Part shown: in pieces, positions 9,712 through 20,289 of the stretch
Layout: the number at the start of each line of letters is the position of its first letter
Numbering within the stretch: position 1 is the stretch's first letter
Origin: Paracoccaceae bacterium
Lineage (GTDB): Bacteria > Pseudomonadota > Alphaproteobacteria > Rhodobacterales > Rhodobacteraceae
Assembly (NCBI GenBank): GCA_947449875.1
Contig: CANFSY010000002.1
Span: forward strand, 1-63,475
DNA length: 63,475 bases
Direction: 5' to 3'
Translations under genes and position numbers: made by a program
Notes under the pieces: generated by a model
The model's input: only the letters and a program-made list of their open reading frames with translations
Told to the model about the DNA's origin: nothing
Databases searched by the model: none

Positions 9712-11073
9712 GTGGCATCAGCAGCAGAGCAAATGGCGGCAAACCTAAGCTGGGGCGCTTTGGGCAAGGCAAGTGACCTGCGCCAGCGCATCCTGTTTAC
9801 GGTGCTTGTCTTGATCGTTTATCGCCTTGGCACCTTCATTCCGGTTCCCGGCATCGACGGTACGGCGCTGAAGAATTTCATGGAAGGTCAGGGCCAAGGG
9901 TTGGGCGGCATGTTGTCGCTGTTCACCGGCGGTGCGCTCAAGCGGATGGGCGTGTTTGCGCTGGGGGTGATGCCCTATATCTCGTCGTCGATCATCATCC
10001 AGTTGCTCGGTTCCATGATTCCGCAGCTGGAGCAGTTGAAAAAAGAAGGCGATCAAGGTCGCAAGAAGATGAATCAGTACACCCGCTATGCCACAGTGGG
10101 GCTGGCGGCGTTCCAAGGCTGGGCCATTGCGGCATCGCTGGCGGCGGGTGGGTTGGCGCATAATCCTGACCTGTTCTTTAAGATATCCTGTGTGATCACG
10201 CTGGTCGGCGGCACCATGTTCCTGATGTGGCTGGGGGAGCAGATCACCGCGCGCGGCATCGGCAATGGTGTGTCGCTGATCATCTTCACTGGCATCGTCG
10301 CCGAAATCCCGGGCGCTTTGGCGCAGTTCTTAAGCCAAGGGCGTGCGGGTGTGATTCCGGTTTGGGTGATCATCGGGGCGATTGTGCTGGTGGCTGGGGT
10401 GATCGGCTTTGTCGTGTTCATGGAGCGCGCCCTGCGCAAAATCCACATCCAATACCCCCGCCGCCAAGTTGGCATGAAAATCTATGACGGCGGCTCTAGC
10501 CATTTGCCGATCAAGGTCAATCCGGCGGGCGTTATTCCGGCGATCTTCGCGTCGTCCTTGCTGTTGCTGCCGTCGACACTCGCGACCTTCTCGGGCGCGC
10601 AGACCAGCCCGATCATGGGCACGATCTTGGCCTTCATGGGACCGGGGCAGCCGCTGTACCTGCTGTTCCAAGGTGCGATGATCGTGTTCTTCACCTATTT
10701 CTACACCGCCAACGTCGCCTTCAAAACCGATGACGTGGCTGAGAACCTTAAAAACCAAAACGGGTTCATCCCAGGCATCCGCCCCGGAAAGAAAACGCAA
10801 GACTATCTGGATTATGTGGTGGCCCGCATCTTGGTGATCGGTTCGGCCTATCTGGCGGCTGTGTGCTTCCTGCCCGAGATTTTGCGCCACCAATTCAACA
10901 TTCCCTTCTACTTTGGCGGGACTTCGGTGTTGATTGTCGTTTCTGTGACGATGGATACGATCAACCAAGTGCAATCTCATATGCTGGCGCACCAATACGA
11001 GGGGCTGATCGAACGTTCGCAACTGCGCGGCCGCAAGCGGCCCGCTGTGGCGAAACCCCCGGCGCGTCGTTAA
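9712..11073 (+). CDS. secY: Preprotein translocase subunit SecY (GTG start)
   Basis: RILFTVLVLIVYRLGTFIPVPGID... and other SecY transmembrane motifs. Confidence 0.98.
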   Translation: MASAAEQMAANLSWGALGKASDLRQRILFTVLVLIVYRLGTFIPVPGIDGTALKNFMEGQGQGLGGMLSLFTGGALKRMGVFALGVMPYISSSIIIQLLGSMIPQLEQLKKEGDQGRKKMNQYTRYATVGLAAFQGWAIAASLAAGGLAHNPDLFFKISCVITLVGGTMFLMWLGEQITARGIGNGVSLIIFTGIVAEIPGALAQFLSQGRAGVIPVWVIIGAIVLVAGVIGFVVFMERALRKIHIQYPRRQVGMKIYDGGSSHLPIKVNPAGVIPAIFASSLLLLPSTLATFSGAQTSPIMGTILAFMGPGQPLYLLFQGAMIVFFTYFYTANVAFKTDDVAENLKNQNGFIPGIRPGKKTQDYLDYVVARILVIGSAYLAAVCFLPEILRHQFNIPFYFGGTSVLIVVSVTMDTINQVQSHMLAHQYEGLIERSQLRGRKRPAVAKPPARR

Positions 11074-11106
11074 GCTTACGTCAGACTTGCGCAGAAAGGC
11101 CGAACC

Positions 11107-11760
11107 ATGACCAACATCATTCTACTAGGGCCGCCCGGTGCCGGCAAAGGCACGCAGGCAAAGCGTCTGGTGGATGAGCGTGGCATGGTTCAGCTGTCCA
11201 CCGGTGACATGCTGCGCGATGCGCGCACTTCGGGCACCGAGATGGGGCGCAAAGTGGCGGCGGTGATGGATGCTGGCCATTTGGTGACCGATGACATCGT
11301 GGTGGGTCTGATCGAAGAAAAGCTGACCACCGGCGGCGCTGCCGGTGGGTATATTTTCGACGGTTTTCCCCGCACCTTAAAGCAGGCGGATGCCTTGGGC
11401 GCGTTGATGGTGCGGATTGGTCAGCCTTTGGATGCGGTGATCGAACTGCGCGTGGATGACGAGGCCTTGAAGCAACGCATCGTCGGGCGCTTTACCTGTG
11501 GCACCTGCGGGGCCGTTTACCACGACACCAACCACCCGCCCAAAGTTGCAGGCACCTGTGACACCTGTGGCGGAACAACCATGAAGCGCCGCGCCGATGA
11601 CACCGAAGAGGCGCTTCGCACCCGCATGCTGGCCTATTACCGCGACACCTCGCCCTTGATTGGTTATTACTATGCCAAAGGCCAGCTTTCGACAGTAGAC
11701 GGTTTGGCCGAGATGGATGCTGTGGCATTGGCCGTGGCGAAAGTTCTTGACGCAAAGTGA
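11107..11760 (+). CDS. adk: Adenylate kinase, with Zn-type lid
   Basis: [37 protein letters not shown]; lid cysteines CGTCGAVYH...CDTCGG. Confidence 0.98.
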   Translation: MTNIILLGPPGAGKGTQAKRLVDERGMVQLSTGDMLRDARTSGTEMGRKVAAVMDAGHLVTDDIVVGLIEEKLTTGGAAGGYIFDGFPRTLKQADALGALMVRIGQPLDAVIELRVDDEALKQRIVGRFTCGTCGAVYHDTNHPPKVAGTCDTCGGTTMKRRADDTEEALRTRMLAYYRDTSPLIGYYYAKGQLSTVDGLAEMDAVALAVAKVLDAK

Positions 11761-11919
11761 TTAGATGACCGCAGGCCTTGACGCCTGTGTGAAAAGCCCA
11801 TATGGCACGGCGTCTTGCTGCGGAATCACGCGGCAGACAATCGTCTCCGGCAGATCGTTCTGCTGGGTTGTGAAAAAAGGTTCTGGCACTACGGAACCGC
11901 AACATGAAGGAAAACACGT

Positions 11920-12288
11920 TTGGCACGTATTGCTGGCGTAAACATCCCCACCGCAAAGCGCGTTCCGATTGCGCTTCAATACATCACCGGCATCGGCGCA
12001 CATAACGCCGAGACGATCTGCGAATCGCTGAAGATTGACCGTGCGCGCCGCGTCAACCAGCTGACAGACGCCGAAGTGCTTGCGATCCGCGAATTCATCG
12101 ACGCAAACTTCACCGTCGAAGGCGACCTGCGTCGCGAAACGTCGATGAACATCAAGCGTTTGATGGACCTTGGCTGCTACCGTGGCCTGCGTCATCGCAA
12201 AGGTCTGCCGGTTCGTGGCCAGCGCACGCATACCAATGCGCGCACCCGCAAGGGCCCGGCCAAGCCGATCGCCGGCAAGAAGAAATAA
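11920..12288 (+). CDS. rpsM: 30S ribosomal protein S13 (TTG start)
   Basis: [26 protein letters not shown]...[14 protein letters not shown]. Confidence 0.97.
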   Translation: MARIAGVNIPTAKRVPIALQYITGIGAHNAETICESLKIDRARRVNQLTDAEVLAIREFIDANFTVEGDLRRETSMNIKRLMDLGCYRGLRHRKGLPVRGQRTHTNARTRKGPAKPIAGKKK

Positions 12289-12303
12289 GAGGGGCACAGA
12301 TAA

Positions 12304-12705
12304 ATGGCACGTGATACCAGCAAAACTGCTGCCCGCACCAAGAAGAAAGAACGCAAGAACATCGCCGCAGGGGTGGCGCATGTGAACTCGTCTTTCAACA
12401 ACACCAAAATCCTGATCTCTGACGTGCAGGGCAACGCGATCTCTTGGTCGTCGTCGGGCACGATGGGCTTCAAAGGCTCGCGCAAGTCGACCCCCTATGC
12501 CGCCCAGATGGCTGCAGAAGATGCCGGCAAGAAAGCGCAAGAGCATGGCGTGAAGACGTTGGAAGTTGAAGTGCAAGGCCCCGGTTCGGGCCGCGAATCA
12601 GCTTTGCGCGCTTTGGCGGCTGTTGGCTTCAACATCACCTCGATCCGTGATGTGACCCCGCTTGCGCACAACGGCTGCCGTCCGCCCAAGCGCCGTCGCG
12701 TTTAA
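12304..12705 (+). CDS. rpsK: 30S ribosomal protein S11
   Basis: [20 protein letters not shown]...[18 protein letters not shown]. Confidence 0.98.
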   Translation: MARDTSKTAARTKKKERKNIAAGVAHVNSSFNNTKILISDVQGNAISWSSSGTMGFKGSRKSTPYAAQMAAEDAGKKAQEHGVKTLEVEVQGPGSGRESALRALAAVGFNITSIRDVTPLAHNGCRPPKRRRV

Positions 12706-12719
12706 TCGTTTTTCTTTGG

Positions 12720-12750
12720 TGTCGGGCCGTGCTGTTTGCGCGGCCCGACA
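12720..12750 (+). terminator. Hairpin between rpsK and rpoA
   Basis: TGTCGGGCCG...CGGCCCGACA, 10-bp stem; no strong T tract. Confidence 0.5.
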
Positions 12751-12833
12751 TCGTTGTTTGAACTTGAATGAAGATCCTCGGGCGTCTGCTGTCATTCGGA
12801 CCATAGGCAGCGGGCAAGTATGGAGGCTATAGC

Positions 12834-13850
12834 ATGATCCACAAGAACTGGCTGGAACTGATTAAACCGCAACAACTGGCTGTCAAAGCCGGGGCGGATG
12901 CGCAGCGCACCGCGACCTTGGTCGCTGAACCGCTGGAACGTGGCTTTGGCCTGACGCTGGGCAACGCGCTGCGCCGCGTGCTGTTGGGCTCTCTGCAAGG
13001 GGCGGCGATCACCTCGGTGCAGATTGACAATGTGCTGCACGAATTCTCCAGCGTGGCTGGCGTGCGCGAAGATGTCACCGACATCGTGCTGAACCTCAAA
13101 GGCGTGCGCCTGAAGATGGATGTCGAAGGGCCCAAGCGCCTTGCGATTTCTGCCAAAGGCCCGGGCGTTGTGACCGCTGGCGATATCTCGGAATCCTCGG
13201 GGATCGAGATTTTGAACCGCGATCATGTCATTTGCCACTTGGATGACGGCGCTGACGTGTTCATGGAATTGACCGTCAACAACGGCAAGGGCTATGTGTC
13301 GGCCGACAAGAACCGCCCCGAAGATGCGCCGATCGGTCTTATTCCGATTGATGCGATTTTCTCGCCGGTCAAGAAAGTGTCCTACGAAGTCACACCCACC
13401 CGCGAAGGTCAGGTGCTGGATTATGACAAGCTGACGCTGAAGGTGGAAACAGACGGCTCTTTGACCCCTGATGACGCCGTGGCCTATGCCGCGCGCATCT
13501 TGCAGGACCAACTGGCTGTCTTTGTGAACTTTGACGAGCCGGAATCGTCGAACAAGGGCATCGAAGACGCTGGGTTGGAATTCAACCCGCTGCTGTTGAA
13601 GAAAGTCGACGAGCTGGAACTGTCGGTGCGTTCGGCAAACTGCCTGAAGAACGACAACATCGTCTATATCGGCGATCTGATCCAGAAAACCGAAGCCGAA
13701 ATGCTGCGCACGCCGAACTTTGGCCGCAAGTCCTTGAACGAAATCAAGGAAGTGCTGTCGGGCATGGGCCTGCATCTTGGCATGGAAGTCGAAGACTGGC
13801 CGCCAGAGAATATCGAAGATCTGGCCAAGCGTTTCGAAGACCAGTTCTAA
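12834..13850 (+). CDS. rpoA: DNA-directed RNA polymerase subunit alpha
   Basis: [18 protein letters not shown]...[13 protein letters not shown]. Confidence 0.98.
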   Translation: MIHKNWLELIKPQQLAVKAGADAQRTATLVAEPLERGFGLTLGNALRRVLLGSLQGAAITSVQIDNVLHEFSSVAGVREDVTDIVLNLKGVRLKMDVEGPKRLAISAKGPGVVTAGDISESSGIEILNRDHVICHLDDGADVFMELTVNNGKGYVSADKNRPEDAPIGLIPIDAIFSPVKKVSYEVTPTREGQVLDYDKLTLKVETDGSLTPDDAVAYAARILQDQLAVFVNFDEPESSNKGIEDAGLEFNPLLLKKVDELELSVRSANCLKNDNIVYIGDLIQKTEAEMLRTPNFGRKSLNEIKEVLSGMGLHLGMEVEDWPPENIEDLAKRFEDQF

Positions 13851-13857
13851 TGCCAAA

Positions 13858-13880
13858 CGGGTGCGCAGCTTGCGCACCCG
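13858..13880 (+). terminator. Hairpin after rpoA
   Basis: CGGGTGCGCAGCTTGCGCACCCG; no T tract. Confidence 0.45.
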
Positions 13881-13990
13881 CTCGAAAATGCCCGAACCGT
13901 CGGGGACGATCTGGGTCGCAAGACCCCAAGGAGAGCAGGGCCGCACGTAGGCGCTGCCAGACAAAGCAAAACACGTTCTAGGAGAACATC

Positions 13991-14410
13991 ATGAACCACG
14001 GCTCTGGCTACCGCCGCCTAAACCGCACCCACGAACACCGCAAAGCGATGTTTGCCAACATGTGCGGCTCGCTCATCGAACATGAGCAGATCAAAACCAC
14101 CCTGCCCAAGGCAAAAGAACTGCGTCCGATCATCGAAAAGCTGGTCACTTTGGCCAAGCGCGGCGATCTGCATGCGCGCCGTCAGGCGTCGTCGCAGCTT
14201 AAGCAAGAGCAGTATGTGGCACGCTTGTTCGAAATTCTGGGCCCGCGCTACAAAGAGCGTCAGGGCGGCTATGTGCGCGTGCTGAAAGCCGGTTTCCGTT
14301 ATGGCGACATGGCCCCGATGGCGATCATCGAATTCGTTGACCGTGATCCGTCGGCCAAAGGTGCGGCTGACAAGGCGCGCGTTGCGGCTGAAGATAACTA
14401 CGAAAGCTGA
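13991..14410 (+). CDS. rplQ: 50S ribosomal protein L17
   Basis: [24 protein letters not shown]. Confidence 0.97.
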   Translation: MNHGSGYRRLNRTHEHRKAMFANMCGSLIEHEQIKTTLPKAKELRPIIEKLVTLAKRGDLHARRQASSQLKQEQYVARLFEILGPRYKERQGGYVRVLKAGFRYGDMAPMAIIEFVDRDPSAKGAADKARVAAEDNYES

Positions 14411-14431
14411 TCTGCGCTAAGCGCGGTTTCA

Positions 14432-14460
14432 AGGGCCCGCACCCATGGTGCGGGCCCTTT
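14432..14460 (+). terminator. Terminator hairpin after rplQ
   Basis: AGGGCCCGCACC-CAT-GGTGCGGGCCCTTT, 12-bp perfect stem. Confidence 0.8.
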
Positions 14461-14492
14461 GCTTATGGCGGCTTCCGGCGTAACCTGCCCGC

Positions 14493-15800
14493 ATGTCTGA
14501 CCTGTTCGATACGCCCCAAGCCCATCCCGCAGCGCCGCGTCCGCTGGCCGACCGTTTGCGCCCGCAGACCTTGGCCGAGGTGATCGGCCAAAGCCATGTG
14601 CTGTCGCCCCAAGGCCCGCTGGGGTCGATGATCGGGGCGCAGTCGCTGTCTTCGCTTATTCTTTGGGGCCCGCCCGGTGTGGGCAAAACCACCATCGCGC
14701 GGCTTTTGGCCCAGCAAACCGATCTGGCCTTTGTGCAAATCTCGGCCATTTTCACCGGTGTGCCCGACCTGCGCAAAGTGTTCGAAACCGCCAAGATCCG
14801 CCGCCAGAACGGCCAAGGCACGTTGCTATTTGTCGACGAAATCCACCGCTTCAACAAAGCCCAACAAGACGGCTTTTTGCCCTATATGGAGGACGGCACG
14901 ATCCTTCTGGTCGGCGCCACCACCGAAAACCCCAGCTTCGAGCTGAACGCCGCCCTTTTGTCGCGCGCGCAGGTGATTGTGCTGGAACGTCTGTCGCCCA
15001 CCGATCTGGAACGTCTGGCCCAACGCGCCGAACAAGACCTTGGCCGTGCCTTGCCCCTGAACGGCTTTGCCCGCGAGACCCTGATCGAGATGGCCGACGG
15101 CGATGGCCGCACCTTGTTAAACCTCATCGAACAAATCGCCGCTTGGGCACTGACCCAACCGCTGACGGCTGAGCAGTTGTCCACTCGTCTGATGCGGCGG
15201 GCCAGCAAATATGACAAATCGGGCGACGAGCATTACAACCTGATTTCCGCCCTGCACAAATCGGTGCGCGGGTCTGATCCGGATGCGGCGCTGTATTGGT
15301 TTGCGCGTATGCTGGAAGGCGGCGAAGACCCGCGCTTTTTGGCCCGCCGCATCACCCGCATGGCGGTGGAAGACATCGGCTTGGCTGACCCGCAGGCGCA
15401 GGACATCTGCCTAGCCGCATGGCAGACTTACGAACGTTTGGGCTCGCCCGAGGGCGAGTTGGCTTTGGCCCAAGCCGTGGTCTATCTGGCACTGGCCCCC
15501 AAATCCAATGCCGTCTACACAGCCTATAAAGCGGCGCGCGAAGCGGCACGCCAGACAGGTTCGCTGCCACCCCCGCTGCATATTCGCCCCGCACCCACCA
15601 AGTTGATGAAAGACTTAGGCTATGGGGCCGCCTATGCCTACGACCATGACGCCGAAGATGGCTTTTCCGGCCAGAATTATTTCCCTGATGCCATGAGGCG
15701 CCCCGTCTACTACGCCCCACCCGAACGCGGGTTCGAGCGCGATCTGAAAAAGCGCATCGACTATTTCGCCAAACTGCGCGCCAAACGCCAAGCGGATTAA
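14493..15800 (+). CDS. rarA: Replication-associated recombination protein A (AAA+ ATPase)
   Basis: RPQTLAEVIGQSHVL, LWGPPGVGKTTIARLLA, FVDEIHRFNKAQQDGFLPYMEDG, LVGATTENPSFELN. Confidence 0.95.
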   Translation: MSDLFDTPQAHPAAPRPLADRLRPQTLAEVIGQSHVLSPQGPLGSMIGAQSLSSLILWGPPGVGKTTIARLLAQQTDLAFVQISAIFTGVPDLRKVFETAKIRRQNGQGTLLFVDEIHRFNKAQQDGFLPYMEDGTILLVGATTENPSFELNAALLSRAQVIVLERLSPTDLERLAQRAEQDLGRALPLNGFARETLIEMADGDGRTLLNLIEQIAAWALTQPLTAEQLSTRLMRRASKYDKSGDEHYNLISALHKSVRGSDPDAALYWFARMLEGGEDPRFLARRITRMAVEDIGLADPQAQDICLAAWQTYERLGSPEGELALAQAVVYLALAPKSNAVYTAYKAAREAARQTGSLPPPLHIRPAPTKLMKDLGYGAAYAYDHDAEDGFSGQNYFPDAMRRPVYYAPPERGFERDLKKRIDYFAKLRAKRQAD

Positions 15801-15853
15801 GCCCGCCTTGGCCAAAGGTTGACAATTTCCTCACACACGCTCAAGGAGGCGGG

Positions 15854-16207
15854 ATGATCTGGACCTTGACACAAGTCGCCCTTGGCGGCGCGCTCGGCTC
15901 TGTGCTGCGCTATCTGACGATATCGTGGTTCGGCGCACCCGTGGCCACGTTGGCGGTGAATGTGCTGGGTAGCTTTGCCATGGGCGTTGTCTTTGTGGCC
16001 CTGCAGGACCGCACCCACCTGTCGCCCCTTTTCATGGCGGGTATCTTGGGCGGCTTCACCACCTTTTCCGCCTTTTCGCTGGATGCGTGGAAGCTGTGGC
16101 AGGCGGGGCAGGGCGGCGGTGCCTTTGCTTATGTTGCGGCCTCGGTCGGTCTTTCCCTTATTGCTGTAGCCTTGGGCGCTACCCTCACCGAAAGGGTCCT
16201 CGCATGA
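15854..16207 (+). CDS. crcB: Fluoride efflux channel CrcB/FluC
   Basis: QVALGGALGSVLRYL...GILGGFTTFSAFSLDAWKL. Confidence 0.93.
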   Translation: MIWTLTQVALGGALGSVLRYLTISWFGAPVATLAVNVLGSFAMGVVFVALQDRTHLSPLFMAGILGGFTTFSAFSLDAWKLWQAGQGGGAFAYVAASVGLSLIAVALGATLTERVLA

Positions 16208-17241
16208 GCGCCGTTCAACTGATCACCGTAACCGAGGATGACGGCGAGCAACGCCTTGATCGCTGGGTCAAGCGCAAGTTCCCCCAGATCACCCAAGGGG
16301 CGATCGAAAAGATGTGCCGCACGGGGCAATTACGGGTGGAATCGGGCCGTGTGAAAGCCTCGGACCACGTTTTGCCCGGCCAAGTCGTGCGCGTGCCGCC
16401 TTTGCCCGACACACCCGCCCCTGAACCTGTGTCAGACGGCAAGATCAGTGCAGCCGACACCAAGATGATCCAGAACGCCGTGCTGTGGAAGGATGACCAT
16501 ATGATCATCCTGAACAAACCCGCTGGCCTTGCCAGCCAAGGCGGATCGGGCATGGGCGAGCGCCATGTCGACGGCTTGGCAGAGGCGTTGAAGTTTGGCT
16601 ATAAAGACAAGCCCAAGCTGGTGCACCGCTTGGATAAAGACACCTCGGGCCTGTTGATGCTGGCGCGCACCGACCGTGTGGCGCGCCGCCTGTCAGAGGC
16701 GCTGCGCCACCGCAACACGCGCAAGATCTATTGGGCCTTGGTCGCAGGTGTGCCTAACCCCAAGCAGGGGTCGATCAAATACGGCCTGATGAAAGCCCCC
16801 GGCGGGCGGGGCGAAGGCGAAAAGATGCTGTGCATCCACCCGGCCAAAATGGCGGATTATCCCGATGCCAAACGCGCCCAAACCGATTTCTTCACGCTGT
16901 GGTTCTTGGGCACGCGCATGTCTTGGATGGCTTTAGAACCGGTCACAGGCCGCACCCACCAGTTGCGTGCCCATATGGCCGAAATGGGGCATCCGATTGC
17001 GGGCGATGGCAAATATGGCGGCAATACGGCGGATAACATGGGCGACGGCTGGGGGGCGTCGATCGGGGGGGATGTGTCGCGCAAGCTGCACTTGCATGCG
17101 CGGTCGCTGACGGTTGAACACCCTGTCACGGGGGCGATGATGACCTTTACCGCGCCTTTGCCCGACCACATGGCCAAGACGTGGAAGATGCTGGATTGGA
17201 ACGAAAAAGACGTTCCCGCTGATCCGTTCGGGGGGGCTTGA
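16204..17241 (+). CDS. RluA-family (RluC-like) pseudouridine synthase
   Basis: S4-like N-terminus; KPKLVHRLDKDTSGLLMLART active-site motif; overlaps crcB. Confidence 0.93.
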   Translation: MSAVQLITVTEDDGEQRLDRWVKRKFPQITQGAIEKMCRTGQLRVESGRVKASDHVLPGQVVRVPPLPDTPAPEPVSDGKISAADTKMIQNAVLWKDDHMIILNKPAGLASQGGSGMGERHVDGLAEALKFGYKDKPKLVHRLDKDTSGLLMLARTDRVARRLSEALRHRNTRKIYWALVAGVPNPKQGSIKYGLMKAPGGRGEGEKMLCIHPAKMADYPDAKRAQTDFFTLWFLGTRMSWMALEPVTGRTHQLRAHMAEMGHPIAGDGKYGGNTADNMGDGWGASIGGDVSRKLHLHARSLTVEHPVTGAMMTFTAPLPDHMAKTWKMLDWNEKDVPADPFGGA

Positions 17242-17948
17242 TGTCTAACTGGCGGCCAAAGCGGTTCTGGAAAACGGCGAGTGTTGTGGCCGAAGACGGC
17301 GGCTTTGCCGTGCGTTTGGATGAACGCCCCGTCAAAACCCCCGCCAAACAGCCGCTGCTGGTGCCCACCCACGCGCTGGCAGACCTGATTGCCGCTGAAT
17401 GGGATGCGCAAAGCGGTCTTGTGAACCCCGAAACCATGCCCGTCACCCGCATGGCCAATTCCGCCATCGACAAGGTCGTTCCGCAATACCACGAGGTGGC
17501 AACGCTTCTGACCGCCTACGGCGAAACCGACCACCTGTGCTACCGCGCCACCCATCCGCCCGCGCTGGCCGAGAAGCAGGCGATCGCATGGGACCCGCTG
17601 TTGCATTGGGCCGCCCAAGCCCTGAACGCGCCGTTAAAGACCACCGATGGCATCGTGCCGATTGCCCAAGACCCGGCAGTGCTGGCGCGGCTGAAGGAGC
17701 ATGTTTTGGAACTTGGCAATTTCAAGCTGGCGGCGTTTCATGATCTGGTGTCAATCTCGGGCTCTTTGGTGTTGGCCTTTGCGGTGGGGCAGGGGCGTTT
17801 GACGGCCGAAGACGGCTGGCGCTTGTCGCGACTGGATGAAGACTGGCAGATTTCCCTGTGGGGCGAAGACGAAGACGCCGCCGCAGCTGCCGCGCAAAAA
17901 CAGGCCGATTTTCACTTGGCCGCACGGTTCTTTGCCCTTTGCAGTTAG
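17241..17948 (+). CDS. ATP12-family F1-ATPase assembly chaperone
   Basis: MSNWRPKRFWKTASVVAEDGGFAVRLDERPVKTPAKQPLLVPTHALADLIAAEWDAQ. Confidence 0.93.
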   Translation: MSNWRPKRFWKTASVVAEDGGFAVRLDERPVKTPAKQPLLVPTHALADLIAAEWDAQSGLVNPETMPVTRMANSAIDKVVPQYHEVATLLTAYGETDHLCYRATHPPALAEKQAIAWDPLLHWAAQALNAPLKTTDGIVPIAQDPAVLARLKEHVLELGNFKLAAFHDLVSISGSLVLAFAVGQGRLTAEDGWRLSRLDEDWQISLWGEDEDAAAAAAQKQADFHLAARFFALCS

Positions 17949-18044
17949 GGCAAGGCTGCATCGGATGCGCTTTGGCTTGACCTTCTTTGCGCCGCGCCGA
18001 TGATGGGCCCTGTCTTGCAGACAGGCCAATCGGAAAGCCGCCAC

Positions 18045-19061
18045 ATGATGAAATCTATCGTCGTCGCCCTGATTGCCAGCCTGTGCCTGATGTCGGGCAA
18101 TGCAAGATCTGCAACGCTTCAGGATGTGAAGGCGCGCGGGGTTTTAACCTGCGGTGTCACGGCTGGTTTGATCGGGTTTGCCACGCCCGATTCGACGGGC
18201 ACCTACCAAGGGTTTGACGCTGCCCTGTGCAAAGCTGTTGCGGCTGCCGTCTTGGGCGATGCTGCCAAAGTGCGCTACGTGCCAATGTCGCCAGACACTG
18301 CCATGGCGGCCTTAACCTCTGGCAAAGTTGATCTGGTGGCGCGGGGGGACGCTTGGACCTTTGCGCAAGACACCGAACAGCGGGCCGATGTTGTGGCTGT
18401 CACCTATTATGACGGGCAAGGGTTCATGGTCAGAAACACCCTTGGCGTGTCTTCCGCGCGCGAATTGGATGGCGCGCGGATTTGCTTGCAAGTCGGCAGC
18501 GCCGCCGAAGGGAATCTGGCTGCCTATTTCCGCGCCAATAAAATCAAGTTCACCCTTGTTCCGGTTCCGGATGCAACAGAAGCCCAGCGTCAGTTTTTGG
18601 GCGGGGTCTGTGATACGATGACGGGTGATGTCTCTACCCTGTCGGCGCTGCGGGCGGGATTGCCCACGGCGGAGCATTTCGTGATTTTGCCGGAAGTCAT
18701 CTCGAAAGAACCCTTTGGCCTTATGGTGCGCCACGGCGATAACGCTTGGGGCGACATCGTGCGCTGGACTTTTTACGCTTTGCTGGCGGGCGAAGAAAAA
18801 GGCCTTACCCAAGCCAATTTGGACGAGGTCGCCACCGCCACCCAAGACCCCGAAACCCGCCGGATACTGGGGCTTGCGGGCGATATGGGCCATATGCTGG
18901 GCCTTGATCCTGATTGGGCCAAGCGCGCCATAGCTGCCAGCGGCAATTACGGCGAGATTTTTGACGATACCATCGGTGTGACAACACCCGTCAAACTGGC
19001 CCGTGGCCTGAACGCCTTGTGGGCCCAAGGGGGCTTGCAATACGCCCCGCCGTTTCGCTGA
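18045..19061 (+). CDS. Amino-acid ABC transporter substrate-binding protein (AapJ-like), orphan
   Basis: Signal peptide; VKARGVLTCGVTAGLIGFATPD...YQGFDAALCKAVAAAVLGD; no permease or ATPase adjacent. Confidence 0.88.
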   Translation: MMKSIVVALIASLCLMSGNARSATLQDVKARGVLTCGVTAGLIGFATPDSTGTYQGFDAALCKAVAAAVLGDAAKVRYVPMSPDTAMAALTSGKVDLVARGDAWTFAQDTEQRADVVAVTYYDGQGFMVRNTLGVSSARELDGARICLQVGSAAEGNLAAYFRANKIKFTLVPVPDATEAQRQFLGGVCDTMTGDVSTLSALRAGLPTAEHFVILPEVISKEPFGLMVRHGDNAWGDIVRWTFYALLAGEEKGLTQANLDEVATATQDPETRRILGLAGDMGHMLGLDPDWAKRAIAASGNYGEIFDDTIGVTTPVKLARGLNALWAQGGLQYAPPFR

Positions 19062-19138
19062 CCGCCCAAGACGGATCATCCCGCTGCGTGCCGGAGCTGC
19101 AAGGATTGGATGGGCGACGGCGCCCATCCAAAAGCGCG

Positions 19139-19642
19139 TTAGGCTATGATCTCGGCCGGAATGACAAAATCCACCGCCGTGGCCCCGCCGAACGCCGCAT
19201 CTTCCCAGCGATCCGCCACAAAGTCGCACACCAGCGTCGCCCCTGTCGGATAGCGGGCAAAATCGTCATGCAAGGGGGCATGGGCCACCAAGCGGGCCGC
19301 AAATTCGGCGATCCCGGGATTGTGCCCGATCATCATGACGCAATCTTGCGTCGCATGGCGCAGAACGGCCAGCATCACATCGGGGCCCGCATGATAAAGC
19401 GCGGGTTTCAAATGCAAAATCGGCGTGCCGGGCAGGGCGGGGGCCAATCCCGACCACGTGCCCTGCGTGCGCAGCGCGTCAGAGCACAGCACTTCGCCGG
19501 GCACATATCCGCGCGAGGCGAGCCACGTGCCCAGCTCTGCCGAGGCGGCTTTGCCACGCTCGTTTAAGGGTCGGTCGTGGTCGGGGGTCGCTGGATCGTC
19601 CCAGCTGGACTTGGCATGGCGTGTCAGGATTAGACGCTTCAT
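19139..19642 (-). CDS. SixA-like histidine phosphatase family protein
   Basis: [30 protein letters not shown]. Confidence 0.92.
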   Translation of the reverse strand: MKRLILTRHAKSSWDDPATPDHDRPLNERGKAASAELGTWLASRGYVPGEVLCSDALRTQGTWSGLAPALPGTPILHLKPALYHAGPDVMLAVLRHATQDCVMMIGHNPGIAEFAARLVAHAPLHDDFARYPTGATLVCDFVADRWEDAAFGGATAVDFVIPAEIIA

Positions 19643-20289
19643 GGGTGAAACTGCCTCATATGGTAGGCGGACTGAGAGGGCATCCTTGCATAGCCTGCCC
19701 CTGCGGGGCAAGTGCTGCGCACAAGACAACCGCCCTCCATGCAGTTTGCGCCCGCCGCCTGATCCAGATGGGCGTGGCAGCGTGGAACATCGTAGCCCGT
19801 CCCCGTCAGTGCCAAGGCGGGGCAGGCACTTCGGCAGGGTTTAGCACAGGCCGCACATGGCTGCACCGCAGGTGGCGGCACGGGCACCGCCCAAGGCAAA
19901 GCCAAAGCGCCACGAAAGCTGACCATCAGGCCCTGTGTGGCATGCACCAACAGCTTGACCGGGCTATCCCAAACGCGGCCCGTACGCAGGGCCCAAGAAT
20001 AAAAGGGCTGATAGGGCGGCCCGCCAAAGGGAAACAGCGCCTTGGCCCCCAGATCACAGGCCACCCGCCCGATCACTCGGCGCGACCAGCGATCTACGGG
20101 GTCAGGCGCGCTCCATTCCGGTTGGGCTTGCAGATGGGCCCAAAAGCCGGGTTCCTTCGGGCCGATCATCAGCAAGGTGCGGGTGCCGGTGGGAAAGCCG
20201 ACCTCTCCCGGCTCGACCGTAAAGCCGCCCAGAACCTCTAGAAAATGCGGATCAAGGGCGGCTTGAATGTTAGGGCTGTCTTCGCTCAA
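19639..20289 (-). CDS. Ferredoxin/4Fe-4S-like cysteine-rich protein
   Basis: [13 protein letters not shown] plus C-terminal [13 protein letters not shown]; overlaps argB stop. Confidence 0.7.
   Translation of the reverse strand: MSEDSPNIQAALDPHFLEVLGGFTVEPGEVGFPTGTRTLLMIGPKEPGFWAHLQAQPEWSAPDPVDRWSRRVIGRVACDLGAKALFPFGGPPYQPFYSWALRTGRVWDSPVKLLVHATQGLMVSFRGALALPWAVPVPPPAVQPCAACAKPCRSACPALALTGTGYDVPRCHAHLDQAAGANCMEGGCLVRSTCPAGAGYARMPSQSAYHMRQFHP

Noticed and set aside
12792-13964. 390-aa minus-strand ORF over rpoA
   Set aside because: Shadow ORF of rpoA.
15801-15853. Possible fluoride riboswitch upstream of crcB
   Set aside because: The gap is only about 53 nt and lacks the conserved fluoride-aptamer segments I would expect.
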